From NCBI GenBank assembly GCA_046302135.1, contig JBKCIQ010000121.1:1-10502 (forward strand): a stretch of 10,502 nucleotides of DNA, read 5' to 3'. Every line of letters begins with the position of its first letter. Position 1 is the first letter of the stretch. The stretch comes from AM-1111 sp046302135. GTDB lineage: Bacteria > Bacteroidota > Bacteroidia > B-17B0 > Aurantibacillaceae. A program made the position numbers and the translations under genes. This document shows, piece after piece, positions 1-6,605 of this stretch. The notes under the pieces are model-generated. The model saw only the letters and a program-made list of their open reading frames with translations, did not search any database and was not told where the DNA came from.

Positions 1-42
1 TTTTTTTGCTATTCTATTTCCCATCAATTGACATTAAAAAAT

Positions 43-50
43 TAACTTTG
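43..50 (+). promoter_or_regulatory. Bacteroidota-type -7 promoter element upstream of purK
   Basis: TAACTTTG matches the Bacteroidota -7 consensus TAnnTTTG at every fixed position. It lies 27 bases before the purK ATG, which would give a leader of roughly 20 bases. A TTG at 28-30 could serve as an upstream element, but the 12-base gap is shorter than the roughly 19-21 bases usual in this phylum, so the -33 half is unsupported. The promoter role is inferred from the motif and its position. Confidence 0.5.
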
Positions 51-77
51 TAAAAACTATATTGATTCAATTTTTAC

Positions 78-1220
78 ATGAAGGCATTTTGTCCTAAAGA
101 AAAGAAAATAGCCATGTTAGGTGGTGGTCAACTTGGGAGAATGTTGATACAGGCAGCGACCGATTTGAATCTTGAAATCAATGTACTCGATCCTGATAGC
201 AATGCACCATGTAAATATCTTACTCCAAAATTTTATCTTGGTGATCTTATGGATGAAAGAACTGTTTACGAATTTGGTAAAAAAGCCGATATTATCACAA
301 TTGAAATTGAAAACGTAAATACAGATGCTTTAAAAAGATTAGAGTCTGAAGGTAAAAAAGTTTTTCCTCAATCTGAAGTAATTGAAATGATTCAGGACAA
401 AGGTGCACAGAAAATGTTTTACCAGCGAAACGAAATACCTACAGCAGATTTTTTTGTTGTGGAGAATAAATCACAAATAGAAAAATACGCCTCATTTTTT
501 CCATTTTTCCAAAAGTTAAGAAAAGGCGGTTATGATGGAAAGGGAGTTAGAAAGTTGGTTAATCCTGCTGATTTAACTGATGCATTCGATGAACCAAGTG
601 TATTGGAAATGCTCGTAGACTTTGACAAAGAGATATCAGTGATAGTGGCCCGTAATGTAGATGGAGAAATGAAATGTTTTCCGGTAGTGGAATGCGATTT
701 TAATCGGGAAGCAAATCTCGTAGAATTTCTATTTTCGCCAGCAAGAATAAAAAAATCTATAGAAGAACAAGCCTACAATCTTGCAAGAAAGACTGCGGAA
801 AAAATGGGAATTGTAGGCCTACTTGCCGTTGAAATGTTTGTAACAAAAGACGGTAAAGTTTTAGTAAACGAGGTAGCACCGCGTCCTCACAATAGCGGGC
901 ATCACACGATTGAGGCAAACCGAACTTCACAATTTGAACAACACCTGAGAGCAATAACCGGATTGCCGCTTGGTGACACCTCGATACTAACGCCGGGCGT
1001 TATGGTTAATTTACTTGGTGAAAAAGATAAATCAGGAACTGCAAAATATAAAGGCCTTGATCAAGTTCTTGAGATGAAGGGAGTACATGTACACCTTTAC
1101 GGTAAAGAAAACACACGTCCATTCAGAAAAATGGGGCATGTTACCATAGTTGATGAAAACCTTGAAATTGCAAAGCAAAAAGCAAAAAAAATAAAAGATA
1201 TTTTAAAAGTTACAACCTGA
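78..1220 (+). CDS. purK: 5-(carboxyamino)imidazole ribonucleotide synthase PurK
   Basis: This enzyme carboxylates AIR to N5-CAIR using ATP and bicarbonate, in cytoplasmic de novo purine synthesis. The 380 residues are a normal length for PurK. The sequence shows the N-terminal motif GGGQLGRM (15-22), the ATP-grasp loop GGYDGKG (150-156), the metal/ATP site VNEVAPRPHNSGHHT (263-277, with E265 and N272), and the C-terminal PurK segments MVNLLGE (309-315) and YGKENTRPFRKMGH (341-354). The ATG at 78 places the glycine-rich motif about ten residues further in than in many relatives, so the extra MKAFCPKEK may be real or the true start may be slightly different; no better start precedes the motif. 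purE follows after 17 bases, so the two are probably co-transcribed from the -7 element at 43-50. The family assignment is very secure. Confidence 0.97.
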   Translation: MKAFCPKEKKIAMLGGGQLGRMLIQAATDLNLEINVLDPDSNAPCKYLTPKFYLGDLMDERTVYEFGKKADIITIEIENVNTDALKRLESEGKKVFPQSEVIEMIQDKGAQKMFYQRNEIPTADFFVVENKSQIEKYASFFPFFQKLRKGGYDGKGVRKLVNPADLTDAFDEPSVLEMLVDFDKEISVIVARNVDGEMKCFPVVECDFNREANLVEFLFSPARIKKSIEEQAYNLARKTAEKMGIVGLLAVEMFVTKDGKVLVNEVAPRPHNSGHHTIEANRTSQFEQHLRAITGLPLGDTSILTPGVMVNLLGEKDKSGTAKYKGLDQVLEMKGVHVHLYGKENTRPFRKMGHVTIVDENLEIAKQKAKKIKDILKVTT

Positions 1221-1237
1221 TCATTAAAATATAAATT

Positions 1238-1729
1238 ATGGGATCAAACATTAAAGTTGGAATTATTATGGGAAGTGCTTCTGACTTGAGTATCATGCAG
1301 GCGGCATCAGAAATTCTTAAAAATTTTGAAATTCATCACGAAATAAAAATTGTTTCCGCGCACCGTACACCTGAATTAATGGTTGAGTATGCAAAAAACG
1401 CCGCTCAAAGGGGAATCAAAGTTATCATTGCAGGTGCTGGAGGCGCCGCGCATCTTCCCGGAATGGTAGCATCACTTACTCCACTGCCTGTTATTGGAGT
1501 ACCCGTCAAATCTTCTAATTCAATTGACGGATGGGACTCGCTTTTATCAATAGTGCAGATGCCAAATGGAGTTCCTGTGGCAACAGTGGCAGTAAATGCC
1601 GCGCAAAATGCCGGAATACTTGCCGCACAAATATTGGCTTGTAATGACTCAGATTTACTTTCAAAAGTTTCAGCGTTTAAAGAAGACCTTAAAAACAAGG
1701 TGATTGAATCTCAGAAAAAATTGGATTAA
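1238..1729 (+). CDS. purE: N5-CAIR mutase PurE (class I)
   Basis: PurE moves the carboxylate of N5-CAIR to give CAIR, the step directly after PurK. At 163 residues it is the length of the bacterial class I enzyme. Visible motifs are GSASD (12-16) for phosphate/ribose binding, SAHRTP (40-45) with the expected catalytic histidine at 42, GAGGAAHLPGM (66-76), and SIVQMPNGVPV (104-114). Pairing with purK supports the N5-CAIR mutase form over the class II AIR carboxylase. No Shine-Dalgarno sequence is visible; the start is preceded by an AT-rich stretch. The TAA stop shares one base with the ATG of the next gene (TAATG), which suggests translational coupling to the small membrane protein. Confidence 0.97.
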   Translation: MGSNIKVGIIMGSASDLSIMQAASEILKNFEIHHEIKIVSAHRTPELMVEYAKNAAQRGIKVIIAGAGGAAHLPGMVASLTPLPVIGVPVKSSNSIDGWDSLLSIVQMPNGVPVATVAVNAAQNAGILAAQILACNDSDLLSKVSAFKEDLKNKVIESQKKLD

Positions 1730-2055
1730 TGGCAATCTTTTTAAAACTCACAGGAGTGCTACAAATCTTACTTGGATTTTTCGGAATCATTACTATTTTC
1801 AAGTTCCTTACCATCAAAAGATTTCATTTTACTAAATGCCAAAAATGTAATGAAAGTAGTTATTTATTAGAAAAGGAACTTTGCATAAAATGCTTATTTA
1901 GTACAAATGAAAATTTAGAAAGCTCGAGTTTAATAGTAGAAGAAGTCAATAAAAACATCATTAAAAAGAAAAAAACGGGAAATGCACTTATGATAACTAT
2001 GATTGCATTAGCTATTTGCACAATAATTACAATTTTTCTTTCTTTTACAAAATAG
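1729..2055 (+). CDS. small two-helix membrane protein with zinc-ribbon-like cysteine loop (hypothetical)
   Basis: I do not recognise this 108-residue protein. It has two hydrophobic segments, about residues 5-27 and 86-105. Between them lies a polar loop with C37-x2-C40 and C52-x2-C55 in the contexts KCQKC and LCIKC, spaced like a small zinc ribbon. The flanks of the loop are rich in lysine and arginine (KFLTIKRFHFTK, KNIIKKKK), so by the positive-inside rule the loop should be cytoplasmic with both ends outside. The ATG overlaps the purE stop by one base, and the O-antigen ligase-like gene starts 46 bases downstream, consistent with an operon. Metal binding is inferred only from cysteine spacing. 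The one-base overlap, the patterned cysteines and the two clean membrane segments argue for a real gene rather than a chance frame. No function is proposed. Confidence 0.8.
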   Translation: MAIFLKLTGVLQILLGFFGIITIFKFLTIKRFHFTKCQKCNESSYLLEKELCIKCLFSTNENLESSSLIVEEVNKNIIKKKKTGNALMITMIALAICTIITIFLSFTK

Positions 2056-2101
2056 TTAAGCAACAACACTAAAACCCTTTCTATTTCGTTATTTAAGCTA
2101 A

Positions 2102-3670
2102 ATGCTTGCTGAATCAGTTCACAGAAATATTTTTTTATTTGGTCTGTTTCTAATTGCCATAGGACTTTCTGTAGGCGCTATATTTTTATCATTAGGAATA
2201 ATTATTGTTAGCGGTAACTGGTTGATAGAGGGTAATTATTCAAATAAAATCTATGAAATAAAAACCAATAAATTTCTCTGGGTTTTTCTTTCTTTTTTCT
2301 TTTTACATATAATTGGTTTGCTTTGGAGCGATGACCTTTACTTTGGAGGGAACGACATTAAAGTAAAACTTCCGTTGTTTGCATTACCACTCGTGTTTGC
2401 TACCACAAAAAAGCTAAATGAAGCTGAGCTCAAATCATTGTTAATTATTTATTTACTCGGAATATTTTTTTCTACATTGTGGAGTATGGTTTTTTTCTTA
2501 GGCCTTAGAAATTTAGAGGCAAATGATGTACGAGGAATTTCCAGATTTTATTCCCATATCCGATTTTCCATGAATATTGTTTACGGTATTTTTATATCTA
2601 TATATTTATCTGCAAATTTGGAAAATAAAATCAATAAAATCTTAATCGCAATTTGTGGTGTTTGGTTTACTGCATTTTTATTTATTCTTAGTTCATTAAC
2701 TGGAATCGTTTTTTTTCTAATCCTTTTATTCTTATTACTTGTTTACCTTTCATTGCATCAAAAAAACAAAAATTTAAAATTTATTTTAATTGGAACAATA
2801 ATTTCTTTCGTTGCCTTACCAGCGATTTATCTAATTAGTACCTACAACTATTTTTTCCCAATTATCGAGCAAGAAAATTCTAAATTGGAGCAATGGACAC
2901 CTGCAGGTGATCTATATTTCCACGAAAAAGATCTATCTCGTGAGAACGGATATTTTGTTTGGAGACACATTTCATATAAAGAGCTGGAAAGTTCCTGGAA
3001 CAAAAAGAGTAAAATTAATTTTAATGATCTTGACCAAAAGGGAAACTCAATTAAGTTTACTCTGATTAGGTATATGACCAGTTTGGGCCTGAAGAAAGAC
3101 TCATTATCGTTTACAAAACTTCAAAATCAGGATATAAAAAATATTGAAAATGGGACCCCGAACTATAAACTTTCAACTGCCGGAACTTTGCAAAAAAGAG
3201 TTTACGATATGTTTTGGGAAATGAATGACTACCTCAATTATGGACACCTTCGCAACCATTCCATTATGGTAAGAGCGCTCTATTGGAAAACAGCATGGAA
3301 AATTATTAAGGAGAATGCTGTTTTCGGTGTTGGAATAGGTGATATTCAAGTCGAATTTGAAAAACACTATCTGCCTGAAAAAGTTTTTCATTCAAGAAGT
3401 GAAATGCGTCGAGCTCACAATCAGTATATAGAAATATGGGCCACTCTAGGTATTTTCGGATTATTGTTATTACTAATACTTACTTTTTACCCCTTAATCA
3501 AAAGCAAAGACCTTCATGTATTATTTTTGCCAATAGGATTAATACTTATGTTTTCAATGTTTACTGAGGACACCTTGGAGACTCAGGCAGGCGTTTCTCT
3601 GTTTGCCTTTTTTATTCCATTTTTTGTCTTTTTAGTTCACAGAGATGCTAAAGCAGATATCACCTCATGA
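2102..3670 (+). CDS. O-antigen ligase/polymerase-like membrane protein (Wzy_C family)
   Basis: This 522-residue protein has about 11 predicted membrane segments (roughly 9-31, 58-75, 88-101, 112-135, 155-171, 178-193, 195-216, 226-248, 443-465, 472-487 and 495-512). A large, probably periplasmic loop lies between about 249 and 440. The loop ends in RAHNQYIE (437-444), whose histidine 439 is at the position expected for the essential histidine of WaaL-type ligases, preceded by WKTAWKIIKENAVFGVGIGD (395-414). SHIRFSM (151-157) is another segment I associate with Bacteroidota members. The family joins undecaprenyl-linked glycans to lipid A-core or polymerises repeat units; which of these applies cannot be read here. 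The start gives a short N-terminus before helix 1. Its last 34 bases overlap the 3' end of the convergent GT9 gene. Confidence 0.88.
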   Translation: MLAESVHRNIFLFGLFLIAIGLSVGAIFLSLGIIIVSGNWLIEGNYSNKIYEIKTNKFLWVFLSFFFLHIIGLLWSDDLYFGGNDIKVKLPLFALPLVFATTKKLNEAELKSLLIIYLLGIFFSTLWSMVFFLGLRNLEANDVRGISRFYSHIRFSMNIVYGIFISIYLSANLENKINKILIAICGVWFTAFLFILSSLTGIVFFLILLFLLLVYLSLHQKNKNLKFILIGTIISFVALPAIYLISTYNYFFPIIEQENSKLEQWTPAGDLYFHEKDLSRENGYFVWRHISYKELESSWNKKSKINFNDLDQKGNSIKFTLIRYMTSLGLKKDSLSFTKLQNQDIKNIENGTPNYKLSTAGTLQKRVYDMFWEMNDYLNYGHLRNHSIMVRALYWKTAWKIIKENAVFGVGIGDIQVEFEKHYLPEKVFHSRSEMRRAHNQYIEIWATLGIFGLLLLLILTFYPLIKSKDLHVLFLPIGLILMFSMFTEDTLETQAGVSLFAFFIPFFVFLVHRDAKADITS

Positions 3671-4647
3671 ACGCCGATTTCTCTTATGCAGTGGCAGTTC
3701 TGTGATTTACTGCAGTCCTCACAATTTTTTTCTTTTACAAGTACTTTTACTCTCTTTCCTAAAGGGCTCCATCTTCCAGGGTGTATTGGTCGCATGGGTG
3801 CAAACAATCCAATAGCTTTTTTATTTAATGCTGCTGCAATGTGCAAAGGACCAGTACTTGCAGCAACAATAGCACTCGATTCATTTATGAAGGCAATAAA
3901 TTGAGATAAATTCATCTTACCGGTTAAATCTGTAACATTGGGATGCATATCAAAGATGTCTTTGCACATTTTACCTTCATCTGCACTACCTGAAATGAAA
4001 ATTTTATATTTCTCACTTGGTAAATGTTTTATCAATTCAGAAAAATTTTCAAGCCCCCACTCTCTTGCACTGCCTTTTGATTTAGGATGCAAAATGATAT
4101 TTTCCTTTTCTATAGAAAGTAAGCTCCTATATTTTTCTTCTAATAATGGTAACTTGATGAAACCATACCACTCATGTATTTTTTCTGCATCAGGAATTTT
4201 ATCTAAACCAAGCGGCTGTAAAAGTTTAAAATTTAGCTGGGCTTCATGCAGATCAGAATTTTTTCTTGATAGGTTAACCAGCGAATTACAATGAAACCAA
4301 TGCTGCATTCTGTTTTTCGTTCCTACTCTGATCTTGATTGCAGCTTTTTTCATTAAAGAAGAAATCTGCAGTTGTGGAAAAACATGCAAAACACAATCAA
4401 TATTTTTAGTCTCCAAAAATGACATCTGTGAACTCACCGGTAAAGATGAAAGTTCATCGTAACTAATGAATTCATCGATGTTTGATGAAAGCGCAACAAT
4501 TGGTGCTGTGTAATTTCTTGCCAAAAATGAGATCTTTGAGTTAGGATAATTCTCTCTAAGCCATCCCGCCATGGGGAGCGTTAGTACCACATCACCGATA
4601 CTGTCTGTCCTGCTGATTAGAATATTTTTTAAATCAACTTTTACCAT
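3637..4647 (-). CDS. glycosyltransferase family 9 (heptosyltransferase-like)
   Basis: GT9 enzymes transfer ADP-activated heptose or related sugars to the LPS inner core on the cytoplasmic face of the inner membrane. The 336 residues show the N-terminal motif RTDSIGDVVLTLP (13-25), with D19 matching the conserved Asp of WaaC-type enzymes. The second Rossmann domain has HPKSKGSAREWGLENFSELI (187-206), ISGSADEGKM (218-227), and the nucleotide-sugar motif ASTGPLHIAAAL (263-274) followed by PMRPIHPGRWSP (284-295). The C-terminus carries four clustered cysteines (309, 312, 318, 320), a feature I recall from some GT9 members. The ATG lies inside the end of the upstream GT2 gene (14-base overlap), so they are translationally linked. 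The heptose donor is inferred, helped by rfaE2 nearby. The TGA stop is inside the convergent ligase gene. Confidence 0.92.
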   Translation of the reverse strand: MVKVDLKNILISRTDSIGDVVLTLPMAGWLRENYPNSKISFLARNYTAPIVALSSNIDEFISYDELSSLPVSSQMSFLETKNIDCVLHVFPQLQISSLMKKAAIKIRVGTKNRMQHWFHCNSLVNLSRKNSDLHEAQLNFKLLQPLGLDKIPDAEKIHEWYGFIKLPLLEEKYRSLLSIEKENIILHPKSKGSAREWGLENFSELIKHLPSEKYKIFISGSADEGKMCKDIFDMHPNVTDLTGKMNLSQFIAFINESSAIVAASTGPLHIAAALNKKAIGLFAPMRPIHPGRWSPLGKRVKVLVKEKNCEDCSKSQNCHCIREIGVHEVISALASL

Positions 4648-5398
4648 TATTTCTCCAAAGCTGTCTTAACTTAACGTACTTTATTTTTGTTGCCGCCGCT
4701 GAAATGTATGCAATCTTAAGCCCCGAAACACCATCTAAAATTCCAAGGTTAAAAAAATATCCTGATATAAAACGGAAAATAGGAGCCATAAATATTTTAA
4801 TAAAAGAATATTTTTTACCTCTTTTAAATAAATCTTCAGCTGCAAGGTTAGAAAACTTTTCAGCCTGCTTCCAGTGTTGTTCTGAGTTGTAGTAAGAATA
4901 GTGGAGGCAATCACCTTTAAGTACATTTACTTCATCCGAATTATAACCTGAAAGCACTTCGTGTATTTCCCCTACCCACTTAACAAGAGTTCTATTAAAA
5001 ATTCTGACTTTGAAATCAGGATACCAACCTCCGTGTTTTATAAAAACCCCACAATAATTGGTAATCCTTGCAAAACTGTACACTCCTTTCCAACCTTTAG
5101 CTTTTTCAGAAAGAATACTTCTCCTTAACTCATCAGAAAGTGCTTCATCTGCATCAAGAGAAAGTATCATGTTAAAAGAAGAAAGATCATTCCCAAAATT
5201 CTTCTGACGAGAGTAACCCATCCATTCTTTTCTATAAATTCTTGCTGAAAATTCAGCGGCAATTTCTAAAGTATTGTCTTTCGAACCCGAATCAACAATA
5301 ATAATTTCATCTGCTACACCTTTAACACTTTCCAAACATCTCCGCAGGTTCTGTTCCTCATTTAAGGTAATTACAACAAGTGAAAGTCCTGAATTCAT
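4634..5398 (-). CDS. glycosyltransferase family 2, WaaE/beta-1,4-glucosyltransferase-like
   Basis: This is an inverting GT-A enzyme of the type that builds LPS core or other surface glycans. In its 254 residues I see the start of the nucleotide-sugar fold (SLVVITLNEEQNLRRCLES, 6-24), IIIVDSGSKDNT (32-43), and the DxD-type metal site SLDADEA (80-86; D82 and D84). Further motifs are HGGWYPDFKVRIF (122-134) and WVGEIHE (141-147), typical of the WaaE-like GT2 subgroup. The C-terminal part (about 203-240) is hydrophobic and probably associates with the membrane; it is too short and mixed to call a definite multi-helix domain. It is the first gene of the minus-strand pair. A -7 element (5413 to 5406 on the minus strand) ends only 7 bases before its ATG, so the leader would be very short. 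The acceptor and sugar are unknown. Confidence 0.92.
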   Translation of the reverse strand: MNSGLSLVVITLNEEQNLRRCLESVKGVADEIIIVDSGSKDNTLEIAAEFSARIYRKEWMGYSRQKNFGNDLSSFNMILSLDADEALSDELRRSILSEKAKGWKGVYSFARITNYCGVFIKHGGWYPDFKVRIFNRTLVKWVGEIHEVLSGYNSDEVNVLKGDCLHYSYYNSEQHWKQAEKFSNLAAEDLFKRGKKYSFIKIFMAPIFRFISGYFFNLGILDGVSGLKIAYISAAATKIKYVKLRQLWRNNGKS

Positions 5399-5405
5399 TA
5401 TTTTG

Positions 5406-5413
5406 CAAATTTA
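5406..5413 (-). promoter_or_regulatory. -7 promoter element for the GT2-GT9 pair
   Basis: Read on the minus strand this is TAAATTTG, a full match to TAnnTTTG. The GT2 ATG begins at 5398, so transcription would start within a few bases of the start codon and the mRNA could be nearly leaderless. No TTG is seen at the usual upstream distance (the nearest on this strand, 5425-5423, is only about 9 bases away). The call rests on motif and position alone. Confidence 0.45.
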
Positions 5414-5472
5414 AACTAATTGCAAGTAGCGTAATTGATGTAAGTAAAATGTATAGATAAATAAAAAAAACC

Positions 5473-5480
5473 TATATTTG
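5473..5480 (+). promoter_or_regulatory. -7 promoter element for rplY
   Basis: TATATTTG matches TAnnTTTG and is followed by CACCCC, a context familiar from Bacteroidota promoters. It lies 24 bases before the rplY ATG at 5505, giving a leader of about 20 bases. A clear -33 TTG is absent at the expected place. Because the element contains the TTG at 5478, that codon cannot sensibly be the start of the protein. Confidence 0.6.
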
Positions 5481-5504
5481 CACCCCAAATTAAAAAACAA
5501 TAAA

Positions 5505-6095
5505 ATGAGAACAGTATCATTGAGCGGTTCGTTACGTACGAACGTAGGGAGTAAAGATGCTGCCCAACTCCGCGCTAAAGGTTTAGTACCATGTGTAGTT
5601 TACGGAGGAAAAGAGCAAGTACATTTTTCAGTTGAAGAACGTCAGTTTAAGCCAATTATCTACACACCTGAAGCTTGTGTTGTAGAAATTAATGTTGATG
5701 GCAAGCAGTTCAAAACTGTTCTTCAGGATTCCCAATATCATAAAATTACTGATCAGATTATACATGCTGATTTTCTTGAGATTCTACCTGGTAAGGCTGT
5801 TACAATGGCCATTCCTGTTAAATTACACGGACAATCAAAAGGTGTTAAAGACGGAGGTAAATTGGTGCAAAAATTCAGGAAAATGAACCTTAGAGGATTG
5901 ATTGAAAAAATGCCTCAAAACATTGACATCAATATAGAAGATTTGGCAATTGGAAAATCTATTACGCCTGCAGACATATCTATTGACGGAATTACTATTT
6001 TGCACCCGTCCAACATATCGATTGTAAGTGTGGCTTCGACTCGTAATGCAGTTGAAGAAACTCCTGCTGCTGGTGCACCTGCCGCCAAAAAGTAA
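5505..6095 (+). CDS. rplY: 50S ribosomal protein L25/general stress protein Ctc
   Basis: L25/TL5/Ctc binds 5S rRNA in the large ribosomal subunit. The product from the ATG at 5505 is 196 residues, the long two-domain form. The N-terminal 5S-binding domain (about 1-92) has the opening MRTVSLSGSLRTNVG, then LRAKGLVPCVVYGG (22-35) and HADFLEI (87-93). The C-terminal beta domain (about 95-180) has GQSKGVKDGGKL (109-120). The tail is alanine/proline/lysine rich (EETPAAGAPAAKK). I chose ATG 5505 over an in-frame TTG at 5478 because family members begin with this exact pattern and the TTG sits inside the -7 promoter element. The usual Bacteroidota neighbours that I recall, prs and pth, are not adjacent here. 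A strong hairpin follows the stop codon. Confidence 0.96.
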   Translation: MRTVSLSGSLRTNVGSKDAAQLRAKGLVPCVVYGGKEQVHFSVEERQFKPIIYTPEACVVEINVDGKQFKTVLQDSQYHKITDQIIHADFLEILPGKAVTMAIPVKLHGQSKGVKDGGKLVQKFRKMNLRGLIEKMPQNIDINIEDLAIGKSITPADISIDGITILHPSNISIVSVASTRNAVEETPAAGAPAAKK

Positions 6096-6102
6096 AACAT
6101 TT

Positions 6103-6134
6103 TAAACTATCCTTAGTACCCTAAGGATAGTTTA
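6103..6134 (+). terminator. hairpin after rplY, probable transcription terminator or processing site
   Basis: TAAACTATCCTTAG (6103-6116) is perfectly complementary to CTAAGGATAGTTTA (6121-6134) around a 4-base loop, TACC, giving a 14-bp uninterrupted stem. It starts 8 bases after the rplY stop and ends 24 bases before the panD ATG. The following TCTTACTAC is only partly U-rich, so termination may be partial. The stem is nearly symmetric and could act on either strand. Confidence 0.7.
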
Positions 6135-6157
6135 TCTTACTACAGAACAATATCTAT

Positions 6158-6511
6158 ATGCAGATTCAGGTTCTAAAATCCAAGATCCATCGTGTAAAAG
6201 TTACCGAGGCAAATGCGCATTATATTGGTAGTATTACAATTGATGAAGATTTGATGGACGCAGTCAACCTGATTGAAAACGAAAAGGTACTAGTTGCAGA
6301 CATTGATAATGGAAACCGATTCGAAACCTACGTAATAAAAGGTAAAAGAGGCTCAGGAATAATTTGCCTTAATGGTGCAACAGCACGACTCGTTGAAGTA
6401 GGTGACTTACTAATAATCATGAGTTTTGCAACTATGGAATTTGAAACAGCTAAAACTTTCAAACCATGGGTAGTGTTTCCAAATAGCGAGACCAACCTAG
6501 TTTCAAATTAG
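6158..6511 (+). CDS. panD: aspartate 1-decarboxylase proenzyme PanD
   Basis: PanD makes beta-alanine from L-aspartate for pantothenate and coenzyme A. At 117 residues it is slightly shorter than the E. coli enzyme. The self-cleavage site YIGSITID (22-29) puts Gly24-Ser25 at the canonical position; Ser25 becomes the pyruvoyl group. Conserved Lys9, Arg54 and Tyr58 and the NGATARL motif (72-78) are also present, so the enzyme should be active. It lies 62 bases after rplY across the hairpin at 6103-6134, and no convincing promoter of its own is visible, so it may depend on read-through. panC, often next to panD in this phylum as I recall, is not in the window. The gene to the right encodes a YbhN-like membrane protein. 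Confidence 0.96.
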   Translation: MQIQVLKSKIHRVKVTEANAHYIGSITIDEDLMDAVNLIENEKVLVADIDNGNRFETYVIKGKRGSGIICLNGATARLVEVGDLLIIMSFATMEFETAKTFKPWVVFPNSETNLVSN

Positions 6512-6578
6512 TTTTTTTCATATCTTTCAAACTACAATAATTTCTAAGGTTTCAAACATTTGAACTTTTAGGGTATTT

Positions 6579-6605
6579 ATGGTTACTATAATTAGAAAAA
6601 AGTGA
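6579..6605 (+). other. possible 8-codon leader ORF coupled to the GTG start of the next gene
   Basis: ATG at 6579 opens a frame encoding MVTIIRKK that stops at TGA 6603-6605. The GTG start of the membrane protein gene is at 6602-6604, so start and stop share GTGA, the arrangement seen in translational coupling. It may be chance; the only support is this overlap and the lack of a ribosome binding site for the GTG. Confidence 0.25.

Noticed and set aside
28..33. TTGACA, resembling a sigma-70 -35 box
   Set aside because: No TATAAT-like box lies about 17 bases downstream (the nearest TATATT, 58-63, is 24 bases away), and the Bacteroidota primary sigma factor uses a different consensus.
1083..1092. 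10-bp palindrome GTACATGTAC in purK
   Set aside because: It is within coding sequence, short, and not near any gene boundary.
1405..1698. 97-codon minus-strand open frame opposite purE
   Set aside because: It is fully inside purE, which carries all family motifs; the composition is what an antisense reading of purE would give.
2898..2909. 12-bp palindrome CACCTGCAGGTG in the ligase-like gene
   Set aside because: It is short, lies in mid-gene in the variable periplasmic loop, and palindromes of this size are expected by chance.
3938..4294. 118-codon plus-strand open frame antisense to the GT9 gene
   Set aside because: It lies entirely within a well-supported GT9 gene on the other strand and shows no recognisable domain; it is a shadow frame.
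6551..6564. TTCAAA-CA-TTTGAA inverted repeat between panD and the YbhN-like gene
   Set aside because: The two-base loop cannot form a stable hairpin as drawn, it has no GC core and no T-run directly after it, so it is not supported as a terminator.
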